Source of the DNA: Pseudomonadota bacterium
GTDB taxonomy: Bacteria; Pseudomonadota; Gammaproteobacteria; Burkholderiales; Thiobacillaceae
Length of the DNA stretch: 8,246 nucleotides
Assembly (NCBI GenBank): GCA_021821425.1
Contig: JAKACL010000125.1
Coordinates: 1-8,246, forward strand
Direction of reading: 5' to 3'
The notes under the pieces are model-generated. The model saw nothing but the letters and a program-made list of their open reading frames with translations, had not been told where the DNA came from and searched no databases. The position numbers were made by a program, and so were the translations under genes. Shown here piece after piece: positions 1 through 5,238 of this stretch (the stretch's first letter is position 1; each line of letters begins with the position of its first letter).

Positions 1-174
1 AAATACTTTCAGGACACCGATACGCTATATATCGAATTCAAGTCAACAGCCGTAAGCGAAAGCCGGGATCTGGACGAAAACACCCTGCTGGAACTGGATG
101 CGGAGGGCAATATTTGCGGCATCACCGTGGAGCATGCGCGCGATCGCACAGATATTCCGCAATTTCTCATTTGA
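1..174 (+). CDS. DUF2283 family protein, 3' part (5' end outside window)
   Basis: Frame 1 is open from the first base to a TGA at 172-174, giving 57 residues. They begin KYFQDTDTLYIEF and contain a short turn followed by LLELDAEGNICGITVEHARD. This pattern of a strand ending in a Y-I-E-F type motif, a D-E-N turn, then a D-x-x-G-x-I-x-G-I-x-V/E strand matches the small DUF2283 proteins, usually about 60-75 residues, so only a few N-terminal residues are probably missing. The function of DUF2283 is unknown, although such genes sometimes sit near small mobile or toxin-like genes; nothing in this window shows that here. The gene is convergent with the OsmC-family gene and separated from it by the inverted repeat at 206-245. 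The family call is from remembered sequence pattern and is fairly firm; the start cannot be seen. Confidence 0.75.
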   Translation, partial: KYFQDTDTLYIEFKSTAVSESRDLDENTLLELDAEGNICGITVEHARDRTDIPQFLI

Positions 175-205
175 GCAAATCGCGGACTGAAACGCTTCTT
201 TCAAA

Positions 206-245
206 CAAATGCAAACGGGCGCCCAGGGGCGCCCGTTTGCATTTG
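206..245. terminator. Perfect 19-bp inverted repeat, likely bidirectional terminator
   Basis: The arm 206-224 (caaatgcaaacgggcgccc) is exactly complementary to 227-245, leaving only 2 nt (225-226) between arms, so the innermost pair or two must open to form the loop. The stem has a GC core and A/T-rich outer ends, and sits between two convergent genes, ending 1 nt before the OsmC stop codon. There is no U-run beyond the stem on the + strand. The terminator role is inferred from position and stem strength; the T-rich base of each strand lies inside the stem. Confidence 0.75.
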
Positions 246-246
246 C

Positions 247-663
247 TCAAGCTTCCACCACCTCGAAGTCATGCGTAATCTCGGCCGTCTTGCCGAGCAT
301 GATGCTGGCCGAACAGTATTTTTCCGCCGAGAGCTTCACCGCCTGTTCGACGCGCTTGGGGTCGAGCGCCTTGCCGGTGACGGTGAAGTGAACGTGGATT
401 TTTGTGAACACCTTGGGGTCGCTGTCGGCGCGTTCGGCGCTGAGATCGGCGAGGCAGTCGGTGACTTGCTGACGGCTTTTGCGCAGGATCATGACGACGT
501 CGAACGCGGAGCAGCCGCCCAGTCCCATCAGCAGCATTTCCATCGGTCGCACGCCAAGGTTCTTGCCGCCGGATTCGGGGGCGCCGTCCATGACGACGCT
601 GTGGCCGGATTCGCTCTGGCCGACGAAGCTGACGCCTTCGATGAGTTTGACGCGGGCTTTCAT
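247..663 (-). CDS. OsmC family protein (YhfA-like peroxide/thiol protein)
   Basis: A 138-residue protein, the usual size for the OsmC/Ohr superfamily. Two hallmark cysteines are present: Cys51 in the helix segment RPMEMLLMGLGGCSAFDV and Cys117 in SAEKYCSAS. In characterised OsmC and Ohr proteins this pair reduces organic hydroperoxides with lipoylated or thiol partners. The M-E-x-L-L-x-G-L-G-G-C form and the C-terminal HDFEVVE tail look closer to the YhfA subgroup, whose substrate is not well settled, so I do not assign osmC or ohr. No signal peptide; cytoplasmic. The ATG at 663-661 is preceded by AAGGA (673-669 read leftward) 5 nt away, and this Shine-Dalgarno overlaps the stop codon of the upstream ydcF-like gene. 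With 9 nt between the two genes, cotranscription and coupled translation are likely. Confidence 0.88.
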   Translation of the reverse strand: MKARVKLIEGVSFVGQSESGHSVVMDGAPESGGKNLGVRPMEMLLMGLGGCSAFDVVMILRKSRQQVTDCLADLSAERADSDPKVFTKIHVHFTVTGKALDPKRVEQAVKLSAEKYCSASIMLGKTAEITHDFEVVEA

Positions 664-672
664 GGGTGTCCT

Positions 673-1434
673 TCAGGCAAAAAATGTGCGGAGTTTGTAC
701 CACAGAATGCCCAGCCATTCGTGCAGGGCAAAGGTACTGTCGCGCAAGCCGGCGGGCGTGGGCAGGACGTCGAGGATGGAGTCGAGTCGGGTGCTGGAAA
801 ACTGGATGCCGGCGGGGAGGACGTCGAACCCCTGCGCCTCGAACAGGGGAACGGCGCGGCGCAGGTGCCAGGCGTGGGTGACCAGCACGATCCGCTGGAC
901 GCCGGCCTGCTTGAGCGCTGCCGCGGACAAGCGGGCGTTGTCCCAGGTGGTGAGGGCGGCGTCTTCGATCCAGCGGGTGGTCAGGCCGTATTCGGTCTGC
1001 AGGATGTGCTGCATGATGCGGCCTTCAGCCAGCTCGCCGCCACCGGGTTTGCCGCCGGTGGCGAGGAGCGGCAAGCCGCTGGCGCGATGGAGGAAGGCGG
1101 CGTAGCGCAGGCGTTCCAGGCTGATGCCGTTGAGCGTGTCGCTGCCGTATTCGGCCGCGTCCACCCGCCGGCCGCCGCCGAGGACGACGATGGCGTGGGC
1201 GCCCTGTAGCGTATCGGGGCTGACGGGCGCGCTGATTTCCAGGGTTTTTAGCAGCAGGCCGCCGACCCAGGGGGTGGAGAGGGCATACAGCGCGGTGGTG
1301 GACAGCAGGATCAGCGACATGGACAGGCCTGGGCGGCGGCGGTGAAAAAAGAGCCCGGCGGCCAGGAGGATCACCAGCGCCAGCGGAGGCAGCAGGACGG
1401 CGGCGATGAGGTTGGTGGCAAGCCAGGCGGTCAT
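673..1434 (-). CDS. YdcF/ElyC-type (DUF218) membrane protein
   Basis: A 253-residue protein. The N-terminus has two hydrophobic segments (about residues 8-30 and 38-62) separated by a basic HRRRPG turn. A DUF218/YdcF domain follows from about residue 79 to 240: [10 protein letters not shown] (81-90), the TGGKPGGGE loop (127-134), the [11 protein letters not shown] helix (164-174), and [10 protein letters not shown] (185-194). It ends with [13 protein letters not shown], typical of this family. Relatives include ElyC and SanA, linked to envelope integrity and undecaprenyl-phosphate metabolism; the biochemical activity is not firmly known. Length and topology are normal for the larger two-TM members. 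It is the first gene of a two-gene leftward unit with the OsmC-like gene. The ATG at 1434 has no Shine-Dalgarno upstream; a -10 box lies only 7 nt away, so the mRNA may be leaderless. Confidence 0.85.
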   Translation of the reverse strand: MTAWLATNLIAAVLLPPLALVILLAAGLFFHRRRPGLSMSLILLSTTALYALSTPWVGGLLLKTLEISAPVSPDTLQGAHAIVVLGGGRRVDAAEYGSDTLNGISLERLRYAAFLHRASGLPLLATGGKPGGGELAEGRIMQHILQTEYGLTTRWIEDAALTTWDNARLSAAALKQAGVQRIVLVTHAWHLRRAVPLFEAQGFDVLPAGIQFSSTRLDSILDVLPTPAGLRDSTFALHEWLGILWYKLRTFFA

Positions 1435-1470
1435 GGCGGGGATTGTATGCTGCCCGGCCGCGCCTGCCCA
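1435..1470 (-). promoter_or_regulatory. Candidate sigma70 promoter for the ydcF-like/OsmC unit, leaderless layout
   Basis: Read leftward, TGGGCA (1470-1465) and TACAAT (1447-1442) are spaced by 17 nt, matching the -35 consensus at 4 of 6 and the -10 at 5 of 6 positions. The -10 ends 7 nt before the ATG at 1434, so initiation 6-8 nt downstream would fall on or next to the A of the start codon. No purine-rich ribosome binding site lies between. The promoter is inferred from motif match only. Confidence 0.45.
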
Positions 1471-1554
1471 AGCCTTGCGTTGCGGCCATTGCGCGGCAAA
1501 CGCGTATGCCGTGCAGGGGCCGCCAACGTCATTGCGGCCGGATGCAAGCAGTGT

Positions 1555-1591
1555 TTGACTTTGTGCGGGGTGCGCAGGTAAAATGCCCGGC
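1555..1591 (+). promoter_or_regulatory. Sigma70 promoter of rplM-rpsI
   Basis: TTGACT at 1555-1560 (5 of 6 to the -35 consensus) and TAAAAT at 1579-1584 (5 of 6 to the -10) are separated by 18 nt. Transcription would begin near 1591, giving a 5' leader of about 35 nt. It is the only strong promoter-like pair upstream of rplM and lies back to back with the putative ydcF promoter. Its start point shows that the open frame upstream of 1626 is not part of L13. Confidence 0.75.
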
Positions 1592-1604
1592 TTTCCGAGA
1601 TTGT

Positions 1605-1618
1605 CCTCTGTGTAGAGG
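1605..1618 (+). promoter_or_regulatory. Hairpin containing the rplM Shine-Dalgarno
   Basis: cctct (1605-1609) pairs perfectly with agagg (1614-1618) across a 4-nt loop gtgt. The right arm is the AGAGG Shine-Dalgarno, 7 nt before the ATG at 1626. In E. coli the rplM-rpsI operon is reported to be autogenously controlled by L13 through its 5' UTR; a comparable switch here is an inference. The stem is only 5 bp and would be marginal without a protein ligand. Confidence 0.5.
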
Positions 1619-1625
1619 TTGGGTC

Positions 1626-2072
1626 ATGAAAACGTTTTCCGCTAAAGGGCATGAAGTCAAACGCGACTGGTTCGTGGTTGATGCCGACAACAAAGTGCTG
1701 GGCCGCCTGGCTTCCGAGATTGCACGCCGCCTGCGCGGTAAGCATAAGCCGGAGTTCACGCCCCACGTCGACACCGGCGATTACATCGTGGTGGTCAACG
1801 CCAGCAAGATGGTCGTGACCGGCAACAAGGGCCTCGACAAGAAGTACTTTCGCCACACTGGCTACCCCGGCGGCATCTACGAGACGAACTTCGACAAGAT
1901 GCAGGAGCGCTTCCCCGGCCGTGCGCTGGAGAAAGCGGTCAAGGGCATGCTGCCCAAGGGCCCGCTCGGCTACGCCATGATCAAGAAAATGAAAATCTAC
2001 GCGGGCGCGGACCATCCGCACGAGGCCCAACAGCCCCAGCCCCTCGAACTCAACGTTAAGGCTGCATCATGA
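1626..2072 (+). CDS. rplM: Large subunit ribosomal protein L13 (uL13)
   Basis: A 148-residue protein with the continuous L13 signature: [20 protein letters not shown] at the start, [19 protein letters not shown] (23-41), [14 protein letters not shown] (55-68), HTGYPGG (77-83), a [10 protein letters not shown] segment (106-115), and the [13 protein letters not shown] end (125-137). L13 is an early assembly protein that binds 23S rRNA in the 50S subunit. E. coli L13 is 142 residues; here a short tail ([11 protein letters not shown]) extends past the usual end. The ATG at 1626 is chosen because the protein starts exactly at the family N-terminus, AGAGG precedes it by 7 nt, and the promoter lies just upstream; a longer open frame reaching back to 1443 would cross the promoter. 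The stop overlaps the rpsI start by 4 nt (ATGA), the classic rplM-rpsI coupling. Confidence 0.98.
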   Translation: MKTFSAKGHEVKRDWFVVDADNKVLGRLASEIARRLRGKHKPEFTPHVDTGDYIVVVNASKMVVTGNKGLDKKYFRHTGYPGGIYETNFDKMQERFPGRALEKAVKGMLPKGPLGYAMIKKMKIYAGADHPHEAQQPQPLELNVKAAS

Positions 2073-2461
2073 TCGGTAACTACAACTACGGTACGGGTCG
2101 CCGCAAGGAATCGGTTGCGCGCGTGTTCATCAAGGCCGGCAGCGGCAAGATCGTCGTCAACGAAAAGCCGGTGGACGACTATTTCTCGCGCGAAACCGGC
2201 CGCATGGTCGTGCGCCAGCCGCTGGTGCTGACCGACAATCTCAACACCTTCGACATCATGGTCAACGTGGCGGGCGGCGGTGAATCCGGCCAGGCCGGCG
2301 CGGTGCGTCACGGCATCACCCGCGCGCTGATCGAGTTTTCGCCCGAGCTCAAGCCCGCACTGAAGGCCGCCGGTCTGGTGACCCGCGATGCCCGCGAAGT
2401 CGAACGGAAAAAAGTCGGCTTCCACAAGGCGCGTCGCCGCAAGCAGTTCTCCAAGCGCTAA
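2069..2461 (+). CDS. rpsI: Small subunit ribosomal protein S9 (uS9)
   Basis: A 130-residue protein, the standard bacterial length. Recognisable parts are [20 protein letters not shown] near the N-terminus (8-27), the RETGRM and [23 protein letters not shown] core, and the very basic C-terminus [11 protein letters not shown]. The conserved terminal S-K-R reaches into the 30S P site and contacts the anticodon stem of initiator and peptidyl tRNA. It is the second gene of the rplM-rpsI operon. Its ATG (2069-2071) lies inside the L13 stop region, so its translation is probably coupled to L13. A strong intrinsic terminator begins 13 nt after the stop. Confidence 0.98.
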   Translation: MIGNYNYGTGRRKESVARVFIKAGSGKIVVNEKPVDDYFSRETGRMVVRQPLVLTDNLNTFDIMVNVAGGGESGQAGAVRHGITRALIEFSPELKPALKAAGLVTRDAREVERKKVGFHKARRRKQFSKR

Positions 2462-2474
2462 TCCGCTTGTGCCG

Positions 2475-2505
2475 AAAAAGCCGTCCGATCCGGGCGGCTT
2501 TTTTT
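2475..2505 (+). terminator. Intrinsic terminator of rplM-rpsI
   Basis: aaaaagccgtccg (2475-2487) pairs with cgggcggcttttt (2491-2503) over a 3-nt loop, 13 bp with one G-T wobble. The T-run continues to 2505. The outer A-T pairs give symmetry, but all flanking genes run rightward, so it serves the rpsI end. Confidence 0.93.
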
Positions 2506-2506
2506 A

Positions 2507-2534
2507 TGTCTGTGCGCAGGGGCTGTCTTACAAT
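2507..2534 (+). promoter_or_regulatory. Possible argC promoter (weak -35)
   Basis: TACAAT at 2529-2534 matches the -10 consensus at 5 of 6 positions and lies 28 nt before the argC ATG, between the rpsI terminator and argC. No good -35 is seen at the right distance (2506-2511 reads atgtct), so the promoter would need an activator or the call may be wrong. No recognisable ArgR-like palindrome was found. Confidence 0.35.
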
Positions 2535-2562
2535 TCAGTCATTCATTGCAAGGATTCACACC

Positions 2563-3591
2563 ATGATCAAAGTCGGTATCGTCGGCGGCACGGGCTACAC
2601 CGGGGTCGAACTGCTGCGCCTGCTGGCGCGCCATTCGCAGGTGGAATTGAAGGCCATCACTTCGCGCAAGGAAGCGGGCATGCCGGTGGCCGAAATGTTC
2701 CCCAACCTGCGCGGGCGGGTGAAGCTGGCATTTTCCACGCCGGAAGAAGCCGGGCTGGAAACCTGCGACGTGGTGTTCTTCGCCACCCCCAACGGCGTGG
2801 CGATGCAGCAGACGCGTGCGCTGCTCGATGCCGGCGTCAAGGTGATCGACCTCGCGGCCGATTTCCGCATCAAGGACATCGCGGTGTGGGAGAAGTGGTA
2901 CAGGATGGAGCACGCCTGCCCGGATCTGGTGGCCGAGGCCGTCTACGGACTGCCCGAGATCAACCGTGCCCGCATTCGCGGCGCACGGCTGATCGCCAAT
3001 CCCGGCTGCTATCCGACGGCGGTGCAGCTAGGCTTTCTGCCGCTGCTGGAGTCGGGCGCAGTTGACACCGGTTTTCTGGTAGCGGACGCCAAATCGGGCG
3101 TATCGGGTGCCGGCCGCAAGCCGGAAACCCATATCCTGTTCGCCGAGGCGGCCGACAACTTCAGGGCCTACGCCGTCGGCGGCCATCGCCACTGGCCGGA
3201 GATCAAGCAGGGGCTGGACGGCTTCGCCGGCAAGCCGGTGGACTTCACCTTCGTGCCGCATCTGACGCCGCTGATCCGCGGAATCCACGCTACGCTATAC
3301 GCAAAAGTGAGCGCTGACGTCGACCTCCAGGCGCTGTTCGAGAAGCGCTACGCGGGCGAGGCCTTTGTCGACGTGCTGCCCGCCGGAAGCCACCCGGAAA
3401 CCCGTTCGGTGCGCGGCGCCAACATCTGCCGCATTGCCGTGCACCGGCCGCAGGGCGGCGACACCGTGGTGGTGCTGTCGGTGATCGACAACCTGGTCAA
3501 GGGCGCGGCGGGGCAGGCAGTGCAGAACATGAATATTTTGTTCAATTTGCCCGAAGACGCGGCCCTGGCCGACATCGGCATGCTGCCGTAA
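2563..3591 (+). CDS. argC: N-acetyl-gamma-glutamyl-phosphate reductase
   Basis: A 342-residue protein, typical of the long bacterial ArgC (type 1). It performs the third step of arginine synthesis, the NADPH-dependent reduction of N-acetylglutamyl phosphate to the semialdehyde, in the cytoplasm. Evidence: an N-terminal dinucleotide-binding loop [17 protein letters not shown] (5-21), FFATPNGVA (72-80), DLAADFRI (97-103), YGLPEINR (128-135), the catalytic cysteine Cys149 in [19 protein letters not shown] (178-187), and HRHWPEI (208-214) in the C-terminal dimerisation domain. The ATG at 2563 has AAGGA at 2550-2554, 8 nt upstream, and gives the standard M-I-K-V-G-I-V-G-G start; an in-frame extension back to 2467 would run through the rpsI terminator. 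argC stands alone, not in an arg cluster, and lies between the ribosomal operon and erpA. Confidence 0.97.
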   Translation: MIKVGIVGGTGYTGVELLRLLARHSQVELKAITSRKEAGMPVAEMFPNLRGRVKLAFSTPEEAGLETCDVVFFATPNGVAMQQTRALLDAGVKVIDLAADFRIKDIAVWEKWYRMEHACPDLVAEAVYGLPEINRARIRGARLIANPGCYPTAVQLGFLPLLESGAVDTGFLVADAKSGVSGAGRKPETHILFAEAADNFRAYAVGGHRHWPEIKQGLDGFAGKPVDFTFVPHLTPLIRGIHATLYAKVSADVDLQALFEKRYAGEAFVDVLPAGSHPETRSVRGANICRIAVHRPQGGDTVVVLSVIDNLVKGAAGQAVQNMNILFNLPEDAALADIGMLP

Positions 3592-3605
3592 TCGGCGGAA
3601 CTCCG

Positions 3606-3624
3606 AGACCCAAACAGGGTCTTT
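3606..3624 (+). terminator. Weak hairpin after argC, possible terminator
   Basis: agaccc (3606-3611) pairs with gggtct (3617-3622) over loop aaaca, then a very short T stretch (ttgctt). The stem is 6 bp, begins 14 nt after the argC stop, and ends just before the erpA -35 box. It is weaker than the other terminators in the window, so some readthrough into erpA is likely. Confidence 0.45.
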
Positions 3625-3626
3625 GC

Positions 3627-3661
3627 TTGACGCAAGCCGGGTGATGCGGATAATCACCTCA
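3627..3661 (+). promoter_or_regulatory. Sigma70 promoter of erpA
   Basis: TTGACG (3627-3632, 5 of 6) and GATAAT (3649-3654, 5 of 6) are spaced by 16 nt. Initiation near 3661 would leave a leader of about 23 nt, just enough to carry the AAGGAG Shine-Dalgarno at 3671-3676, 7 nt before the erpA ATG. I see no convincing IscR-type palindrome over it. Confidence 0.65.
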
Positions 3662-3683
3662 CACGTTTTCAAGGAGCATCACC

Positions 3684-4034
3684 ATGAATGCAGCAACCGA
3701 AATGGAAGTCCCGCTGATCTTCACCGACAGCGCAGCCAGCAAAGTCAAGAACCTGATCGACGAGGAAGGCAACCCCGACCTGAAACTGCGCGTGTTCGTG
3801 TCCGGCGGCGGCTGTTCCGGCTTCCAGTACGGCTTCACGTTTGACGAAGCGCAGAATGCCGACGACACCGTGATGGTGAAAAACGGCGTGACCCTGCTGG
3901 TCGATTCGATGAGCTTCCAGTACCTGGTCGGCGCCGAAATCGATTACTCGGAAGGCCTGGAAGGCGCGCAGTTCGTCATCAAGAACCCGAACGCCACCAC
4001 CACCTGCGGGTGCGGCTCGTCGTTCTCGGCGTAA
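3684..4034 (+). CDS. erpA: Iron-sulfur cluster insertion protein ErpA (A-type carrier)
   Basis: A 116-residue A-type carrier of the IscA/ErpA family (HesB-like domain across nearly the whole length). The three conserved cysteines that hold the cluster are Cys44 in [12 protein letters not shown] and Cys108 and Cys110 in [10 protein letters not shown] at the C-terminus. The segments [22 protein letters not shown] and [15 protein letters not shown] follow E. coli ErpA closely, and the SSFS end supports ErpA over IscA. ErpA receives Fe-S clusters and passes them to apoproteins such as IspG/IspH. The ATG at 3684 has an excellent AAGGAG 7 nt upstream and a promoter of its own. The gene is not linked to iscRSU here, which is usual for erpA. 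Two terminator hairpins follow it. Confidence 0.96.
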   Translation: MNAATEMEVPLIFTDSAASKVKNLIDEEGNPDLKLRVFVSGGGCSGFQYGFTFDEAQNADDTVMVKNGVTLLVDSMSFQYLVGAEIDYSEGLEGAQFVIKNPNATTTCGCGSSFSA

Positions 4035-4052
4035 GCGCATCCTCAACCCAAT

Positions 4053-4076
4053 AAAAAGCGGCTTCGGCCGCTTTTT
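4053..4076. terminator. Bidirectional UUCG terminator between erpA and anmK
   Basis: aaaaagcggc (4053-4062) and gccgcttttt (4067-4076) form a perfect 10-bp stem closed by a ttcg tetraloop. T-runs at the stem base are present on both strands, so it can end erpA (rightward) and anmK (leftward). Confidence 0.93.
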
Positions 4077-4108
4077 CAATTAGGACATCGCGGCTTCGGC
4101 CGCTTTTT
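4058..4108 (+). repeat. 19-nt direct repeat making up the tandem terminators
   Basis: gcggcttcggccgcttttt occurs at 4058-4076 and again, identical, at 4090-4108, a 32-nt offset. A local duplication or independent gain of a standard UUCG hairpin are both possible; the flanking bases between copies (caattaggacatc) are not repeated. Confidence 0.9.
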
Positions 4109-4109
4109 T
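4090..4109 (+). terminator. Second UUCG terminator, tandem copy
   Basis: gcggc (4090-4094), loop ttcg, gccgc (4099-4103), followed by six T (4104-4109). The left arm lacks the A-run, so it works as an intrinsic terminator only rightward; leftward transcription from anmK meets this stem first without a U-run and then reaches the symmetric copy at 4053-4076. Confidence 0.85.
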
Positions 4110-4119
4110 ATTTGCCAAC

Positions 4120-5238
4120 TCAGGCCGGGTAGATCGCCCCCAGGATGCGTTCGCCCCGAGCGCCGGTCACCGCCGGCAGGTTGCCCGGCGCATGATGCAC
4201 TGCCTGCCGGGCCAGCCAGGCAAAGGCAAGCGCTTCCACCCAGTCCGGATCGATGCCCAGCGCAGCGGTGGTCGCCACCTCGACTTCCGGCAGATGCGCC
4301 GCGATGCGCTGCATCAGCGCGCCGCTGTGGGCGCCGCCGCCGCAGACGTAGAGTTCCTGGGCGCCATGGCATTCGCGTCTGACCGCGTCGGCAAGGCTGA
4401 GGGCGGTGAATTCGAGCAGGGTGGCCTGTACGTCGGCTGGCGTGACCGCTTCATTCAGGCGGCTCAGGGTGGCGTCCAGCGAATCCAGGTTGAACTGTTC
4501 GCGCCCGGCGCTTTTGGGCGGAAGCTGTTGCAGGTAGGGGTGCCGCGTCAGCGCGGCCAGCAGACCGGGATGAATGCTTCCGCTGGCCGCCCAGGCGCCG
4601 TCGCGGTCGTAGTGGGCGTCGCGGTGCCGCTTGATCCACGCATCGAGCAGCATGTTGCCGGGGCCGGTGTCCCAGCCGCGTACCGGGCCACCAGGCGGCA
4701 GATCGGTGACGTTGGCAATGCCGCCGATATTGGCGATGACGCGGTGGTGCTCCGGATGCCGCAGCGCGCGGGCGTGGAAGGCGGGCACCAGCGGCGCACC
4801 CTGGCCCCCAGCGGCAATGTCGCGGCTGCGGAAGTCGGCGACGACCGTAATTCCGGTGAGTTCGGCCAGCAGGGCGGAATTGCCGATCTGCAGCGTGTAG
4901 CCGTCTGCGGGGCGGTGGCGCAGGGTTTGGCCGTGGCAGCCGATTGCGCGCACGCTGTCGGGCGCAATGCCGTCGAGCAGGGTACGGACCGCCTCGGCAT
5001 ACAGGCGTGCCAGCGCGTTGCCGGCACAGGCGGCCAGGTGAATTTCGTCGGGCTGCGGCGCATGCAACGCCAGCAATTGGGCGCGCAGGCTGTCCGGGTA
5101 GGGCAGGTAATGGGTTTGGAGCAGTCGCGTCTGGCCGTCTGGACCTATTTCGGCGAGGACGGCGTCGATGCCGTCCAGACTGGTGCCGGACATGAGGCCG
5201 ACGTAACGCTCGGCCTCATGCGGGGAATCTCGGCTCAA
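4120..5238 (-). CDS. anmK: Anhydro-N-acetylmuramic acid kinase
   Basis: A 372-residue protein, normal for AnmK. It converts 1,6-anhydro-MurNAc from cell-wall turnover to MurNAc-6-phosphate with ATP, in the cytoplasm. Evidence: the N-terminal phosphate-binding motif GLMSGTSLDGIDAVL (from about residue 14), GCHGQTLRHRP near 100-110, FRSRDIAAGGQGAPLVP near 136-152, NIGGIANVT near 170-178, GWDTGPGN near residue 190 with the aspartate taken as catalytic base in characterised AnmK, and CGGGAHS near 300. The likely start is TTG at 5238-5236, overlapping the TGA of the upstream M23 peptidase gene (TTGA). No separate Shine-Dalgarno is seen, and the first ATG inside lies within the GLMSGTS motif, too late, so translation is probably coupled. 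Pairing with a murein hydrolase fits peptidoglycan recycling. Confidence 0.96.
   Translation of the reverse strand: MSRDSPHEAERYVGLMSGTSLDGIDAVLAEIGPDGQTRLLQTHYLPYPDSLRAQLLALHAPQPDEIHLAACAGNALARLYAEAVRTLLDGIAPDSVRAIGCHGQTLRHRPADGYTLQIGNSALLAELTGITVVADFRSRDIAAGGQGAPLVPAFHARALRHPEHHRVIANIGGIANVTDLPPGGPVRGWDTGPGNMLLDAWIKRHRDAHYDRDGAWAASGSIHPGLLAALTRHPYLQQLPPKSAGREQFNLDSLDATLSRLNEAVTPADVQATLLEFTALSLADAVRRECHGAQELYVCGGGAHSGALMQRIAAHLPEVEVATTAALGIDPDWVEALAFAWLARQAVHHAPGNLPAVTGARGERILGAIYPA

Noticed and set aside
271..1209. Long open frame (312 codons) on the + strand opposite the OsmC-like and ydcF-like genes
   Set aside because: It is antisense to two recognisable genes, has low-complexity Gly/Ala/Val/Gln-rich composition typical of the mirror frame of GC-rich genes, and spans both genes and their junction.
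1443..1625. In-frame N-terminal extension of L13 by 61 codons
   Set aside because: It would contain the promoter and the Shine-Dalgarno, and family members begin at the MKTF position encoded at 1626.
1431..2030. 199-codon minus-strand open frame across rplM and its promoter
   Set aside because: Antisense of a conserved ribosomal protein gene, with no recognisable domain or ribosome binding site.
2467..2562. In-frame N-terminal extension of ArgC by 32 codons
   Set aside because: It would translate through the rpsI terminator hairpin; the canonical M-I-K-V-G start with AAGGA upstream lies at 2563.
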